Translations under genes and position numbers: made by a program
Assembly (NCBI RefSeq): GCF_003838195.1
Contig: NZ_RCBY01000047.1
Location: 1 to 41,330 of the forward strand
DNA length: 41,330 bases
DNA from: Okeania hirsuta
Lineage (GTDB): Bacteria > Cyanobacteriota > Cyanobacteriia > Cyanobacteriales > Microcoleaceae
Direction: 5' to 3'
Notes under the pieces: generated by a model
Told to the model about the DNA's origin: nothing
The model's database searches: none
What the model saw: only the letters and a program-made list of their open reading frames with translations
Part shown: piece by piece, positions 7,588-16,489 of the stretch
Numbering within the stretch: position 1 is the first letter of the stretch
Layout: the number at the start of each line of letters is the position of its first letter

Positions 7588-9453
7588 ATGAGCAAACCCA
7601 ATTTTTTTTCTCTTTTAAAATTAGATGAAATTATCGGTTTAGATTTACGATCGCTTGCCATATTTCGGATTGGTTTAGCGTTAATGACCCTTACGGATAT
7701 AATTATTCGTTCTCAAGCTTTAAATGCTCATTATACTGATAATGGACTTTTACCACGTTCTGCTCTAATCGATATGCTTAATCCTTGGGATTGGTCAATT
7801 AATTTAATTAGCGGTCATCCCTTCATACAAGGATTAATATTTGCAGTAGCTATATTCTTTGCTTTAGCTATGTTATTCGGTTATCGTACCAGACTAGCAA
7901 CTATTGCTACTTGGGCATTAATAATCTCTCTAAATAATCGTAATCCAGTATTAATTTTTGCCGCAGATCATGTGTTGCGGGCAATGCTTTTTTGGTCAAT
8001 GTTTTTACCATTAGGTGCTTGTTATTCAATAGATAGTGCCCTTAATTCTGCCCGTAATCCTTTACCTAAAAGAGTATGCAGTGGAGCAACTTTAGCTTTT
8101 TTAATTCAACTTTGTTATATCTATATTTGGTCGGCAGCTTTTAAAACCAAAAGTGACATTTGGTGGCCTGATGGAGACGCTGTTTATTACTCATTAAGTT
8201 TTGACCAATATTCCACAGCATTTGGTCAATTTTTATTGAGTTTTCCTCAAGAAATTTTAAAATTACTGACTATTTCTGCACTGATTTTTGAGTGGGTTGG
8301 TCCGTTAATCATATTTATCCCTTTTCGGAATGCTTTATTTCGTTGTATAGCAATAGTTTCTTTTGTCTTATTACATATTGGTTTTGAACTATGTTTTCAC
8401 ATCGGCATTTTAAGTTATCTAAGTATTGTTAATTGGTTAGCATTAACACCTAGTGTAATTTGGGATAAAGCAGAACAAAAAATAGAAAATCAACAACGTC
8501 AAGGATTAACCATTTATTACGATGCTGATTGTGGTTTTTGTAAAAAAGTAGTTTATTTATTGCGTACCTTCTTAATTTTGCCGAAAACCCCTATATTAAT
8601 GGCACAAGATTATCCATCTATTTATGAGGATATGTTAGCCGAAAATTCTTGGGTAGTAGAAGATTGGCAACAAAATCGTTACTTCAAATGGGAAGGAATA
8701 ATTTATGTAGTGAGTTTATCTCCTTTATTTAGTTTTCTTGTACCTATCTTAAAATGGCAACCTTTAAAATCTTTAGGTACTAAAATTTATGAAACAATTG
8801 CTTCTAATCGTCAATTTGCAGGCAAGTTTACTGCACCTTTAAAATTTCGACCAATTGAAGTTTGCCCTTCCTTAATTTTAAACCTTATTACTATTACTTT
8901 ACTTCTACTTACTACGATGTGGAATTTTAGAAGTTTTGTCAAACAAACCTATGCTTCGCGTCAAGAGCAGAAAAATGATTGGATTACAGCTAGTCATAAA
9001 CTACTAAATAGACGAACTCTTCAATATATTCATCCTATTGGTTACATGACTCGTTTAGATCAAACATGGAGTATTTTTGCTCCGGCGCCCCCCAGAGATG
9101 ATGGTTGGCACGTCATTGAAGGTAAGTTAAAAGATGGAAGTACAGTTAATGTTTTAGCAGAAGAACAACCAATTAGTTGGGATAAACCAAATATTAAACA
9201 GCGCCAAGAACTTTATGAAACAATTCAATGGCGAGTTTATTTTATTACTCTTAACCGTGCAGTAGGAAAAAAATTATATCCTGATTATGCAGCTTATCTT
9301 TGTCGTCAATGGAATTCTACTCATAAAGGTCAAAAACAATTAGATGGTTTAATTATTTACTATATGGATGAAAGAACTGTACCTCCTAATGAAATACAAA
9401 CAGTTGAAAAAACAGTTCATTATGAAAAATCTTGTTCAAATAAGAGCGAATAG
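7588..9453 (+). CDS. HTTM membrane protein fused to a DCC thiol-redox domain
   Basis: This 621-residue protein starts with LDLRSLAIFRIGLALMTLTDI, the typical entry of the HTTM (vitamin K-dependent gamma-carboxylase-like) membrane domain. That domain spans roughly residues 15-295 with several membrane segments. It is joined to a DCC/DUF393 domain with the motif YYDADCGFCKKVVYLLR, where C315 and C318 form a CxxC redox pair. Another hydrophobic segment lies near residues 430-450, and the C-terminus looks like the extra-membrane part often found after HTTM (QTWSIFAPAPPRDDGW). HTTM-plus-DCC combinations are known in bacteria, but their substrate is not. The thiol pair may recycle a quinone or disulfide for the membrane domain by analogy with vitamin K chemistry; that is inference. 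Start ATG at 7588. Inverted repeats flank the gene closely on both sides. Confidence 0.85.
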   Translation: MSKPNFFSLLKLDEIIGLDLRSLAIFRIGLALMTLTDIIIRSQALNAHYTDNGLLPRSALIDMLNPWDWSINLISGHPFIQGLIFAVAIFFALAMLFGYRTRLATIATWALIISLNNRNPVLIFAADHVLRAMLFWSMFLPLGACYSIDSALNSARNPLPKRVCSGATLAFLIQLCYIYIWSAAFKTKSDIWWPDGDAVYYSLSFDQYSTAFGQFLLSFPQEILKLLTISALIFEWVGPLIIFIPFRNALFRCIAIVSFVLLHIGFELCFHIGILSYLSIVNWLALTPSVIWDKAEQKIENQQRQGLTIYYDADCGFCKKVVYLLRTFLILPKTPILMAQDYPSIYEDMLAENSWVVEDWQQNRYFKWEGIIYVVSLSPLFSFLVPILKWQPLKSLGTKIYETIASNRQFAGKFTAPLKFRPIEVCPSLILNLITITLLLLTTMWNFRSFVKQTYASRQEQKNDWITASHKLLNRRTLQYIHPIGYMTRLDQTWSIFAPAPPRDDGWHVIEGKLKDGSTVNVLAEEQPISWDKPNIKQRQELYETIQWRVYFITLNRAVGKKLYPDYAAYLCRQWNSTHKGQKQLDGLIIYYMDERTVPPNEIQTVEKTVHYEKSCSNKSE

Positions 9454-9454
9454 T

Positions 9455-9638
9455 TAGGGTTTGCGCTCAAAAGTCTTTTAGTAGAGGTAGGAGACAGGAG
9501 ACAGGAGACAGGAGAAATGGGAATGAGCGAGGAGGTAGGAGTAAGAATTGTCCCTCAATTTTTCTGTCCGAAGGTTTGCCTTTTATGCTAACTTTTTGAG
9601 GGTTTTAGACTAAAACCAGCGCACTTTTTGGGGATTAA
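9455..9638. repeat. Inverted repeat, right arm flanking the HTTM gene
   Basis: The segment starts at the stop codon of the HTTM gene and aligns with the reverse complement of 7382-7568. It contains GGAGACA heptanucleotides at 9489-9515. The region close to the gene is nearly identical to the left arm, and the outer part (TTTTGAGGGTTTTAGAC, GCGCACTTTTTGG) is recognisably related to it. Confidence 0.85.
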
Positions 9639-9693
9639 AGAAGGCTCAAACCTTTAGTTGTCAATGCTTTGAGATTATAACGGTAAGCCCTAG

Positions 9694-9736
9694 TTATATC
9701 ATGTCCGGATAATCAGTTATAAAAAAGCCTTCTGCC
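9694..9736. mobile_element. Partial CCGG-family MITE end
   Basis: TTATATCATGTCCGGATAATCAG matches the left end of the MITE family, but the sequence turns into unrelated bases within about 40 bp and runs into the stop codon of the NB-ARC gene. I see no matching right end, so this is a solo or truncated end. Confidence 0.5.
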
Positions 9737-9739
9737 TTC

Positions 9740-11872
9740 CTAAATTGCTTCATTCTCCATTTGTGACAAAATCTGCAAACTCCTTTCATCTGATAACTCC
9801 TGTTGACGACTTTCCCTGGCAACTTGCTGCAAAAATTTGAGATAATTCTCTAAACCAGTCTGACTATTAGGATGTTCTTGTCCTAGTTGTGAAAACAAAA
9901 TAGCTAAAGCTTGCAGATATAATGGTTTTGCTTCCGAGTATTTCCCTTGAGATTCATATAATCCTGCTAAGTTGTTGAGGTCTCTGGCAATATCTGGATG
10001 ATTAGGAGGCAGGGCGATTTTGTCGATTTCTATGGCTTGTTGATACAATGGTTCCGCTGCTTGGTATTTCCCTTGAGAATAATATAATTTTGCCAAGTTG
10101 TTGAGACTGGTGGCAATATCTGGATGATTAGGAGGCAGGGCGATTTTGTCGATTTCTATGGCTTGTTGGTACAATGGTTCCGCTGCTTGGTATTTCCCTT
10201 GAGAATAATATAATTTTGCCAAGTTGTTGAGACTGGTGGCAATATCTGGATGATTAGGAGGCAGGGCGATTTTGTCGATTTCTATGGCTTGTTGGTACAA
10301 TGGTTCCGCTGCTTGGTATTTCCCTTGAGAATAATATAATTTTGCCAAGTTGTTGAGACTGGTGGCAATATCTGGATGATTAGGAGGCAGGGCGATTTTG
10401 TCGATTTCTATGGCTTGTTGGTACAATGGTTCCGCTGCTTGGTATTTCCCTTGAGAATAATATAATTTTGCCAAGTTGTTGAGACTGGTGGCAATATCTG
10501 GATGATTAGGAGGCAGGGCGATTTTGTCGATTTCTATGGCTTGTTGGTACAATGGTTCCGCTGCTTGGTATTTCCCTTGAGATTTATATAAACCTGCTAG
10601 GTTGTTGTATAGAGTCGCAACATCAGCATTATCTTTGTCTAAACATTTTTCAGCTATTTCCCTACACTTGACTAACCAAGTTTCTGCCTGTGAGTAAAAT
10701 CCTTGATATTCATAAAAGCTACCCAATTTAATAAAAGGAACAATCAAATCATCATCGCTCAAATACTCAGTCAAATGTTTTGCCACTTCCTCAATATGGG
10801 GAATACCAACTTCAACTTCCTTTACTTGCTCCCGTGTAATATTCTGGGGAATTTTCCATGCCGCCCCCACCATCCCCACAACAAAACCACGTTTCAACTC
10901 ATCCACCCCTGGATATTCTCTCAATTTCATCTGCAAAAATTTCCGCACCAGAGGATGCAAACTATAAACCCCAGACTCAACATTCTTAACTAAATGGAGA
11001 TTTAGCAGATCCCCAAGAGCAATTTCCCACACTTCCAACACTTTATCATCTTCTATCCTATCCAAAAACAAACGAAAAGGTGCCAAAGCATACAACCCCA
11101 ACAACAAACTTATTACTTGAGTCTGAGCATCCAACCTATCCCAACTCAAAGCGATCGCCTCTGCCACACCATGAGGATAATTAATCAACTCATTAGCAGA
11201 CATTGCCCGATGTTCCAGACTTTTTCCCTGTAAACGCTGGAGCATTTTTGTCAAAGCTGAATTATCTCTATTCAAAGACTCCCAATACTCATCCAAATAC
11301 CGCCCCACCAATTCGATCGCCAGAGGCAAATAACCCAACCATTTCAACAACTCCCTTGCCTTTGCTTCCTGGGGTTCCTGCAAAACTCTATCTCTACCCA
11401 ATATAGACTTTAACAACTGCATCGCTGCCAAAGGTTTCAACACATCCAGAGGCAACTCCCGAAATGCCTTGCCAAAACTTTTACGGGTAGTCAGCAGTAC
11501 CCGAAACCGAGATAAGTCTGGAGGCAAAAAAGGCTTTACCTGAGATTTGTAGTCAGTCACATCATTATAAATAAGTAACGCCTCCCCCTCAGACCAATTT
11601 TGCCAACAGTAGCGCAACTTTAAATCTTCCTCCTCCGGTAGAATAAGTCCGAGATTATTCTCAGCAAACCTGAGTATCTGAATACCCACATTTTCTGTAG
11701 GTACTTCCAACCAACAAATACCACCAGGGTAAGCAGACTTATTAGCATGAGCGTATCGACGGGAAAGTTCCGTTTTACCAACACCCCCCATTCCAGAAAT
11801 AGAAGCAATAGCAACCCGTTGATGATTTTTTAGCAATTCGTGGAGTTGGGCAAGTTCCTTTTCCCTACCCAC
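9740..11872 (-). CDS. NB-ARC STAND NTPase with TPR repeats (C-terminal part of a split gene)
   Basis: This 710-residue open frame begins with a GTG at the very edge of an NB-ARC domain. The P-loop is GMGGVGKTE (K33), the Walker B-like stretch is EALLIYNDV, the sensor is RVLLTTRK, and the GLPL-like motif is GYLPLAIELVG. A winged-helix-like region follows. From about residue 375 to 680 there are at least seven 42-residue TPRs of the kinesin-light-chain type (NNLAxLYxSQGKYxxAEPLYQQA), five of them almost identical. Such proteins are STAND switches, often linked to defence or signalling. The same reading frame is open upstream to a TGA at 11980-11978, which is also the stop of the 165-residue frame 11978-12475. 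The original product was therefore probably a single protein of about 910 residues. The GTG may not be a true start, since no Shine-Dalgarno precedes it. Confidence 0.85.
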   Translation of the reverse strand: MGREKELAQLHELLKNHQRVAIASISGMGGVGKTELSRRYAHANKSAYPGGICWLEVPTENVGIQILRFAENNLGLILPEEEDLKLRYCWQNWSEGEALLIYNDVTDYKSQVKPFLPPDLSRFRVLLTTRKSFGKAFRELPLDVLKPLAAMQLLKSILGRDRVLQEPQEAKARELLKWLGYLPLAIELVGRYLDEYWESLNRDNSALTKMLQRLQGKSLEHRAMSANELINYPHGVAEAIALSWDRLDAQTQVISLLLGLYALAPFRLFLDRIEDDKVLEVWEIALGDLLNLHLVKNVESGVYSLHPLVRKFLQMKLREYPGVDELKRGFVVGMVGAAWKIPQNITREQVKEVEVGIPHIEEVAKHLTEYLSDDDLIVPFIKLGSFYEYQGFYSQAETWLVKCREIAEKCLDKDNADVATLYNNLAGLYKSQGKYQAAEPLYQQAIEIDKIALPPNHPDIATSLNNLAKLYYSQGKYQAAEPLYQQAIEIDKIALPPNHPDIATSLNNLAKLYYSQGKYQAAEPLYQQAIEIDKIALPPNHPDIATSLNNLAKLYYSQGKYQAAEPLYQQAIEIDKIALPPNHPDIATSLNNLAKLYYSQGKYQAAEPLYQQAIEIDKIALPPNHPDIARDLNNLAGLYESQGKYSEAKPLYLQALAILFSQLGQEHPNSQTGLENYLKFLQQVARESRQQELSDERSLQILSQMENEAI
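9986..10615 (-). repeat. 126-bp coding tandem repeat (five near-identical TPR units)
   Basis: GGCAATATCTGGATGATT recurs at 9986, 10112, 10238, 10364 and 10490, a strict 126-bp period equal to one 42-codon TPR. Inner copies are identical or differ by a base or so (for example TTGATAC against TTGGTAC), including synonymous sites. This points to recent duplication or gene conversion and not to selection on protein sequence alone. Copy number is likely to vary between strains. Confidence 0.95.
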
Positions 11873-11980
11873 AAAAACTTTATTATCTAAACCTTCCTCC
11901 CCAGGAATATAGTATTTTTGGTTAGGATGTTGAAATTGGGTACTTTTCTTTATCGGTGCCCTTCCCGACGACTGCTGTCA
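11873..11980 (-). other. In-frame TGA and open linker joining the two halves of the NB-ARC gene
   Basis: Read on the minus strand, the frame ends VTF-TGA at 11978. It then continues without any further stop through QQSSGRAPIKKSTQFQH and YYIPGEEGLDNKVFVGREKE into the NB-ARC domain. No ATG, GTG or TTG precedes the GTG at 11872. The linker ends in FVGREKEL, the conserved entry of NB-ARC modules, so it is genuine coding sequence. A single C-to-T change (CGA to TGA) would explain the stop. Confidence 0.85.
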
Positions 11981-12475
11981 AAAGGTAACTTGACCTTGAA
12001 ACGTGGGATTTTGAATAACTACATTATTATTATTATCCGTACTTACAGAATTATTATTATTATCCGTATTTACAGAACCCCCAGTAATACTGCTTCCCTG
12101 AAACAAAGCACTAATTTTCTGAGCAGTTATCCCTTGAGACTTTATTTCTTCCAACTTCGCCTCAAGATTTTTCACATATTCTGGATATTCCTCTTTAGCA
12201 ACCGCAACTACATCAATAATATCTTGCTTAAGTTCAGGGTTTTGATTTGCCACTGCCTCCATTTCCCGTATCGCTTGCTCAAAATCTCCAGGAAAAGGAT
12301 TTTCCCGTGCAGGTTTCAAAGCAGCAAAAGTATTCGCAGGCATTCTTTTTATCCCTTGCCATAACTTACCCAAATTTTCGGTAGTCTTTTCTCCTAAACC
12401 TTCCCCTGTTTTTTCCACATATTTAGTTAAAAAGTGGTAGGCGATCGCTACTGCCGTCAGTTCTATCGGTTCCAT
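11978..12475 (-). CDS. N-terminal part of the split NB-ARC protein
   Basis: This 165-residue frame starts at ATG 12475 (MEPIELTAVAIAYHFLTKYV) with a hydrophobic helix and then a helical, charged region (residues 20-115) rich in Glu and Lys. It ends in a Gly/Asn-rich spacer with two STDNNNN-type repeats before the stop. N-terminal modules of this look (short hydrophobic helix, helical body, Asn/Gly spacer) commonly precede NB-ARC or NACHT domains in cyanobacterial STAND proteins, where they may act as effector or oligomerisation parts. I do not recognise a named domain. The frame is identical to that of the NB-ARC gene, separated only by TGA, so I regard it as the first fifth of one broken or read-through gene. 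The spacer's ATT codon runs are repetitive at the DNA level. Confidence 0.7.
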   Translation of the reverse strand: MEPIELTAVAIAYHFLTKYVEKTGEGLGEKTTENLGKLWQGIKRMPANTFAALKPARENPFPGDFEQAIREMEAVANQNPELKQDIIDVVAVAKEEYPEYVKNLEAKLEEIKSQGITAQKISALFQGSSITGGSVNTDNNNNSVSTDNNNNVVIQNPTFQGQVTF

Positions 12476-12938
12476 TTTCCAGAGTCCTTTTTAGATAGTT
12501 AAAAGTAGCTTCTTATCCTAAAATATCGATTCCGGAAAATTATAGAGTTTAATAATATTAGCAAATACAAATAGAGGTACTGCATAAGCACTTTCAATAA
12601 TTAATAATTAATAATTAATAACTAACAATTACCTCTCCTGGAAAAGAAGAGGCTTTAAACCTTAATTATTCGGTAAGTATTAAACCGGACGCGATATAAA
12701 TATCTTGATAATTAGTTATCATGAAAATTCAATAGTCAATATTCTATATCCTATTTCTACAAATTTGCCATTATTTATAGAAATAGATAGAAATAGAATG
12801 AATTTTTTGCAAGATTCTTATTGCGTATTTTTACTGATTTTATAAGTGTTAAACTGAATTATATAAGTTCTCTGTCCTATTCAAATTTCAATCCTGATAT
12901 TGCCTCAGAGAAATCAAAAAAAGGAGAGTAAATCAATA
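12476..12938. other. Intergenic region between divergent genes
   Basis: The 463 bases separate the start of the NB-ARC gene (minus) from the PEP-CTERM gene (plus), so promoters for both should be here. A TAATTAA-type tandem stretch lies at about 12596-12622, bounded by GAGGTAC and TACCTCT, and a lone right end of a CCGG-family MITE (TAAACCGGACGCGATATA) at 12681-12698. Nothing else is recognisable. Confidence 0.6.
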
Positions 12939-13694
12939 ATGAACATACCTAAACTTTTAACAACCTTAGTAGCAACTACTACTATCTTATTTGCAGCAAC
13001 AGAAAACGCCCAAGCTATTACTTTTTCTGGAACATCATCTGGATCTTGGGGTTTACCCGTTGTATCTACTGGTGTAGAATCTCTCTCCGATGAAAACGGT
13101 GGGACAAATAACAGATTAACTTGGGGAATTGCTGCCACTACATCGTTCAGAAATTATGTTCAGTATGATGGCTTAAGTTTCAGCACGGATGTAAATACTT
13201 TATTTGCTGTTGGTGATTTAACTTATCGTAATGGTGTTACTTACTATGGTTTTAATGGAGACTTTCCTCTAGAGGTTGAACTGTCTTTTACTAATCCTTT
13301 CAACAATGCAGAAAGCTTCAACTACACCTTCAATATTTTCAATACTCCTAACATCTACAACGACCCAGTTTTAGATGGAGATATACTTCTTTTTACTGCT
13401 AATGGTCTGACAAATGATTCTTTTAACTTTGCTGGAGTAGATTACACGTTGAAATTAGCTGGTTTTTCTAGTGACGGTGGTAATACTTTTCTTGGTGTGT
13501 TTAATTCCCCAGAAGATTCAGTAGCAAATGCAATATTATATGCTGAAATTATCAAGGTTGATGTTCCCGAACCCACAACAATAATTGCTCTGGGTTTATT
13601 CGGTATTTACTTAACAGGTTCATTACACATCTCTAGAAAAGAGGCAACAGGCAACAGGCAACAGGCAACAGGATACATAATTGACAGTTTATAG
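12939..13694 (+). CDS. Exported PEP-CTERM surface protein, possible choice-of-anchor K type
   Basis: This protein of about 251 residues has a signal peptide (LLTTLVATTTILFAATENAQA), a beta-rich secreted body, and near the C-terminus a PEP-CTERM sorting signal. The signal consists of VPEPTT, the hydrophobic stretch IIALGLFGIYLTG and basic residues (SRK). PEP-CTERM proteins are processed by exosortase and placed on the cell surface or in the exopolysaccharide. The start of the mature part (FSGTSSGSWGLP) resembles the choice-of-anchor K domain. The ATG at 12939 follows AAGGAGAG by about 10 bases and places the signal peptide at the N-terminus, so I prefer it to a TTG 39 bases upstream. After the basic cluster an unusual tail is encoded by a GGCAACA heptanucleotide repeat. 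No exosortase gene is in the window. Confidence 0.85.
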   Translation: MNIPKLLTTLVATTTILFAATENAQAITFSGTSSGSWGLPVVSTGVESLSDENGGTNNRLTWGIAATTSFRNYVQYDGLSFSTDVNTLFAVGDLTYRNGVTYYGFNGDFPLEVELSFTNPFNNAESFNYTFNIFNTPNIYNDPVLDGDILLFTANGLTNDSFNFAGVDYTLKLAGFSSDGGNTFLGVFNSPEDSVANAILYAEIIKVDVPEPTTIIALGLFGIYLTGSLHISRKEATGNRQQATGYIIDSL

Positions 13695-13789
13695 ATAAGA
13701 ATTGCTTTTATTTTTGGAGATGTCTATGTTGTCGCTCAAGTGCAACGTCAGGAGGATATCAATCAATTGTTATTAGCAGTGTCAGTCTA

Positions 13790-13815
13790 GTAGGGTGTGA
13801 AGTTACACACCCTAC
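13790..13815. terminator. Hairpin between convergent genes
   Basis: GTAGGGTGTG at 13790-13799 (wrapping the AGTAGGG core) pairs with CACACCCTAC at 13806-13815 across a six-base loop, a perfect stem of 10 bp. It lies between the convergent PEP-CTERM gene and typA, where a bidirectional terminator is expected. It lacks a clear U-run on either strand, so it could equally be a copy of a common cyanobacterial GTAGGGTG repeat. Confidence 0.5.
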
Positions 13816-13823
13816 AAAATTAA

Positions 13824-15614
13824 TTATCTCTTCACCAACTTCTTACTCACCTTCCGCAACCGAACTGACTCAGGAGTAATCTCCACCAACTCATCCGGTC
13901 CGATATATTCCAAAGCTCGCTCCAAACTCATATCCACAGGCGTTTGCAACTGCACCAATTCATCCCCAGTTGCAGAACGATGGTTAGTCAACTGCTTAGT
14001 TTTGCACACATTCAAATCCAAATCTTGAGGACGGTTATGCTCCCCTACAATCATACCCTTATAAACCTTAGTACCAGGAGTAATGAAAAACACTCCACGG
14101 TCTTCAGCATTTTTCAACGCATAAAAAGTTGCCACACCTTCCTCAAATACAATAATCACCCCATTGCGTCGCGCCTCAATTTCACCAATAAACGGACGAT
14201 AATCTAAGAAACTGTGGTTCATAATACCTTCCCCGCGAGTCAAACGCATAAACTCACCCCGGAAACCAATCAAACCACGAGCAGGAACAGAAAAATCTAA
14301 CTGAGTACGACCATTTGTACCCACCTGCATATTCTGCATTTCACCTTTGCGTTGACCTATTCTTTCAATACAACCACCAACAGCATCTTCAGGAACATCC
14401 ATTACTAAAAGTTCAAATGGTTCGCATGGTTGACCATTTACTTCTCGATAAATAACTTGAGGTTGGGAAACTTGAAACTCATAACCTTCTCGACGCATGG
14501 TTTCAATCAAAATACCTAAGTGTAGTTCCCCACGACCAGAAACAGAAAATTTCTCTGGAGAGTCAGTTTCCTCTACTCGCAATGCAACATTAGTTTCTAA
14601 CTCTCGCATCAAGCGATCGCGCACTTGTCGAGAAGTTACAAATTTTCCTTCCTTACCAGCAAATGGAGAGTCATTTACAGAGAAAGTCATTTGCAGAGTA
14701 GGTTCATCTACTTTAATTAAAGGTAGTGCTTGAGGTTCGTTAGGACAAGTAATAGTTTCACCAATATTAGCATCACTAAATCCAGCAACTGCCACAAGAT
14801 TACCAGCAGCAGCTTCTTCAATGTCAATGCGTGCCAAACCTTCAAATCCCATTAGTTTGGAAATTTTTGATTTGACAATACTCCCATCTTCTTTGACAAT
14901 TGCTGCTTGTTGCCCAGACCTAATCACACCATTATGAATGCGACCTACAACTATTCTGCCCAAATATTCTGAATAGTCGAGAGTTGTTACCTGCAACTGT
15001 AGAGGTTTTTCAGGGTCTCCCACTGGTGGTGGGACATGGTCTAAAATAGCATCGAACAAACATTGCATATCTGTTGACTCTACATCCAGTTCTTTTTTGG
15101 CGTAACCTGCCAAACCAGAGGCAAATAAATATGGAAAATCACATTGATCGTCATCTGCTCCCAGTTCTATAAATAGGTCTAGAACTTTATCCACCGCAGC
15201 GTGGGGGTCAGCTCGGGGACGGTCAATTTTGTTAACAATAACTATTGGCCGTAATCCTTTTTCCAGAGCTTTTTTGAGGACGAAGCGAGTTTGAGGCATT
15301 GGGCCTTCATTAGCATCAACAATGAGCAAACAACCGTCCACCATACCAAGGACTCGTTCTACTTCTCCTCCAAAGTCAGCGTGACCGGGGGTATCAACAA
15401 TATTAATTAGAGTATCCTTGTATCTTACGGCAGTATTTTTGGAAAGAATTGTAATCCCACGTTCCCTTTCCAAGTCGTTGGAGTCCATTACACAATCAGG
15501 AACCTCTTCCCCTTCGCGGAAGATACCGGATTGTTTGAGGAGTGAGTCAACTAGGGTTGTTTTGCCATGGTCAACGTGGGCGATGATGGCTACGTTGCGA
15601 ATAGGAAGAGACAT
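13824..15614 (-). CDS. typA: Ribosome-associated GTPase TypA/BipA
   Basis: This 596-residue translational GTPase has the expected layout. The G domain has [10 protein letters not shown] (G1), RGITI (G2), [11 protein letters not shown] (G3) and NKIDRP (G4). Then come an EF-Tu-like domain II, EF-G-like domains III and V, and the C-terminal BipA-specific region ([22 protein letters not shown]). TypA binds the 70S ribosome and supports large-subunit assembly and translation under stress such as cold or redox change. Length is that of intact orthologues, so the gene should be functional. The ATG at 15614 begins [16 protein letters not shown]. It is monocistronic here, with a 461-bp upstream gap before the divergently transcribed sufE-like gene. 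Confidence 0.97.
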   Translation of the reverse strand: MSLPIRNVAIIAHVDHGKTTLVDSLLKQSGIFREGEEVPDCVMDSNDLERERGITILSKNTAVRYKDTLINIVDTPGHADFGGEVERVLGMVDGCLLIVDANEGPMPQTRFVLKKALEKGLRPIVIVNKIDRPRADPHAAVDKVLDLFIELGADDDQCDFPYLFASGLAGYAKKELDVESTDMQCLFDAILDHVPPPVGDPEKPLQLQVTTLDYSEYLGRIVVGRIHNGVIRSGQQAAIVKEDGSIVKSKISKLMGFEGLARIDIEEAAAGNLVAVAGFSDANIGETITCPNEPQALPLIKVDEPTLQMTFSVNDSPFAGKEGKFVTSRQVRDRLMRELETNVALRVEETDSPEKFSVSGRGELHLGILIETMRREGYEFQVSQPQVIYREVNGQPCEPFELLVMDVPEDAVGGCIERIGQRKGEMQNMQVGTNGRTQLDFSVPARGLIGFRGEFMRLTRGEGIMNHSFLDYRPFIGEIEARRNGVIIVFEEGVATFYALKNAEDRGVFFITPGTKVYKGMIVGEHNRPQDLDLNVCKTKQLTNHRSATGDELVQLQTPVDMSLERALEYIGPDELVEITPESVRLRKVSKKLVKR

Positions 15615-16075
15615 AAGAAGTTTTGATTACAACTATTAGTGTTAAGTTTATTTAACTATTGTACCTGACAGAAGACAAAGATGGGCTAAGTGTAATCTTC
15701 AAATTATTTTCAAGTCTCACTATTACTATTACTATATTGGTAATAATTTCATTAGCATTCATACTTACTTATTTTCATTTATAAGTATTTTCATATTAAG
15801 TATAAACTTTAGTTCACAAATAAAAAGTGATGTAATTTACTTTTGATAGCTTCTTTGAGTTGATAGTTATTTTTATACCTTTTATAGATAAAAATTGGCA
15901 TCTAATCTAAATAGCAAGTTCATTTATTTATTCATTCCTTAAGCTTGTATTTTTTGCCAATAAATCTGATATTTAATTAAAGATTTATTTAAGATTTTCT
16001 ACAATTTACTTCGCACAAAAAATCTGTTATAATTAATTGATTACACAATTACTTTTATTTGTTTGAGTGCTATCT
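15615..16075. other. Divergent promoter region between typA and sufE
   Basis: These 461 AT-rich bases separate two divergent genes and should hold the promoters of both. I see no repeats, hairpins or named regulatory motif strong enough to call. Confidence 0.6.
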
Positions 16076-16489
16076 ATGGCTTTACCACCATCATTAGAAC
16101 GTATTGTTAAAAAATTCCAACGGGCATCTTCTAATAAGTTGCGCTATGAACAACTGCTTTGGTACGCAAAAAAATTACCTGATTTTCCAGAAGCTGAAAA
16201 GATACCAGAAAACAAGGTTTATGGTTGCCAATCTCAGGTATATATTACTGCCAATTTAAATGATGGTAAGGTTTGGTATCAAGGTGATTCTGATGCTCAG
16301 TTAGTGAAGGGATTAGTGGCCTTATTAATTGAGGGAATTAATGGATTAACTCCTGAAGAAATTGAGCAAATCACTCCAGATTTTATTCAAGAAACAGGTT
16401 TAGCAGTAAGTTTGACTCCTTCCCGTGCTAATGGTTTTTATAATATTTTTCAAATGATGAAAAGTCAAGCTAATGTATATTCAAAATAA
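16076..16489 (+). CDS. sufE: SufE-family sulfur acceptor protein
   Basis: This SufE-like protein of 137 residues begins MALPPSLERIVKKFQ. SufE accepts persulfide sulfur from the cysteine desulfurase SufS and passes it to the SufBCD scaffold for Fe-S cluster assembly. The acceptor cysteine is C51 in KVYGCQSQVY, and RYEQLLWYAKKLPDFP is the family signature. The C-terminal helix pair (GLTPEEIEQI and RANGFYNIFQMM) is also as expected. Start choice: a GTG at 16067 would add three residues, but the ATG at 16076 fits the family better. No other suf genes are near; in cyanobacteria sufE is usually separate from sufBCDS. It is transcribed divergently from typA. Confidence 0.93.
   Translation: MALPPSLERIVKKFQRASSNKLRYEQLLWYAKKLPDFPEAEKIPENKVYGCQSQVYITANLNDGKVWYQGDSDAQLVKGLVALLIEGINGLTPEEIEQITPDFIQETGLAVSLTPSRANGFYNIFQMMKSQANVYSK

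Noticed and set aside
10703-12364. Plus-strand frames opposite the NB-ARC gene
   Set aside because: They are antisense shadows of the strongly supported minus-strand domains.
13695-13789. Coding-like piece after the PEP-CTERM gene (GDVYVVAQVQRQEDINQLLL, stop)
   Set aside because: It reads well but is only about 30 codons, lacks a start, and its left part is a short repeat shared with 16539-16597. It may be the end of a lost gene, but the evidence is too thin for a feature.
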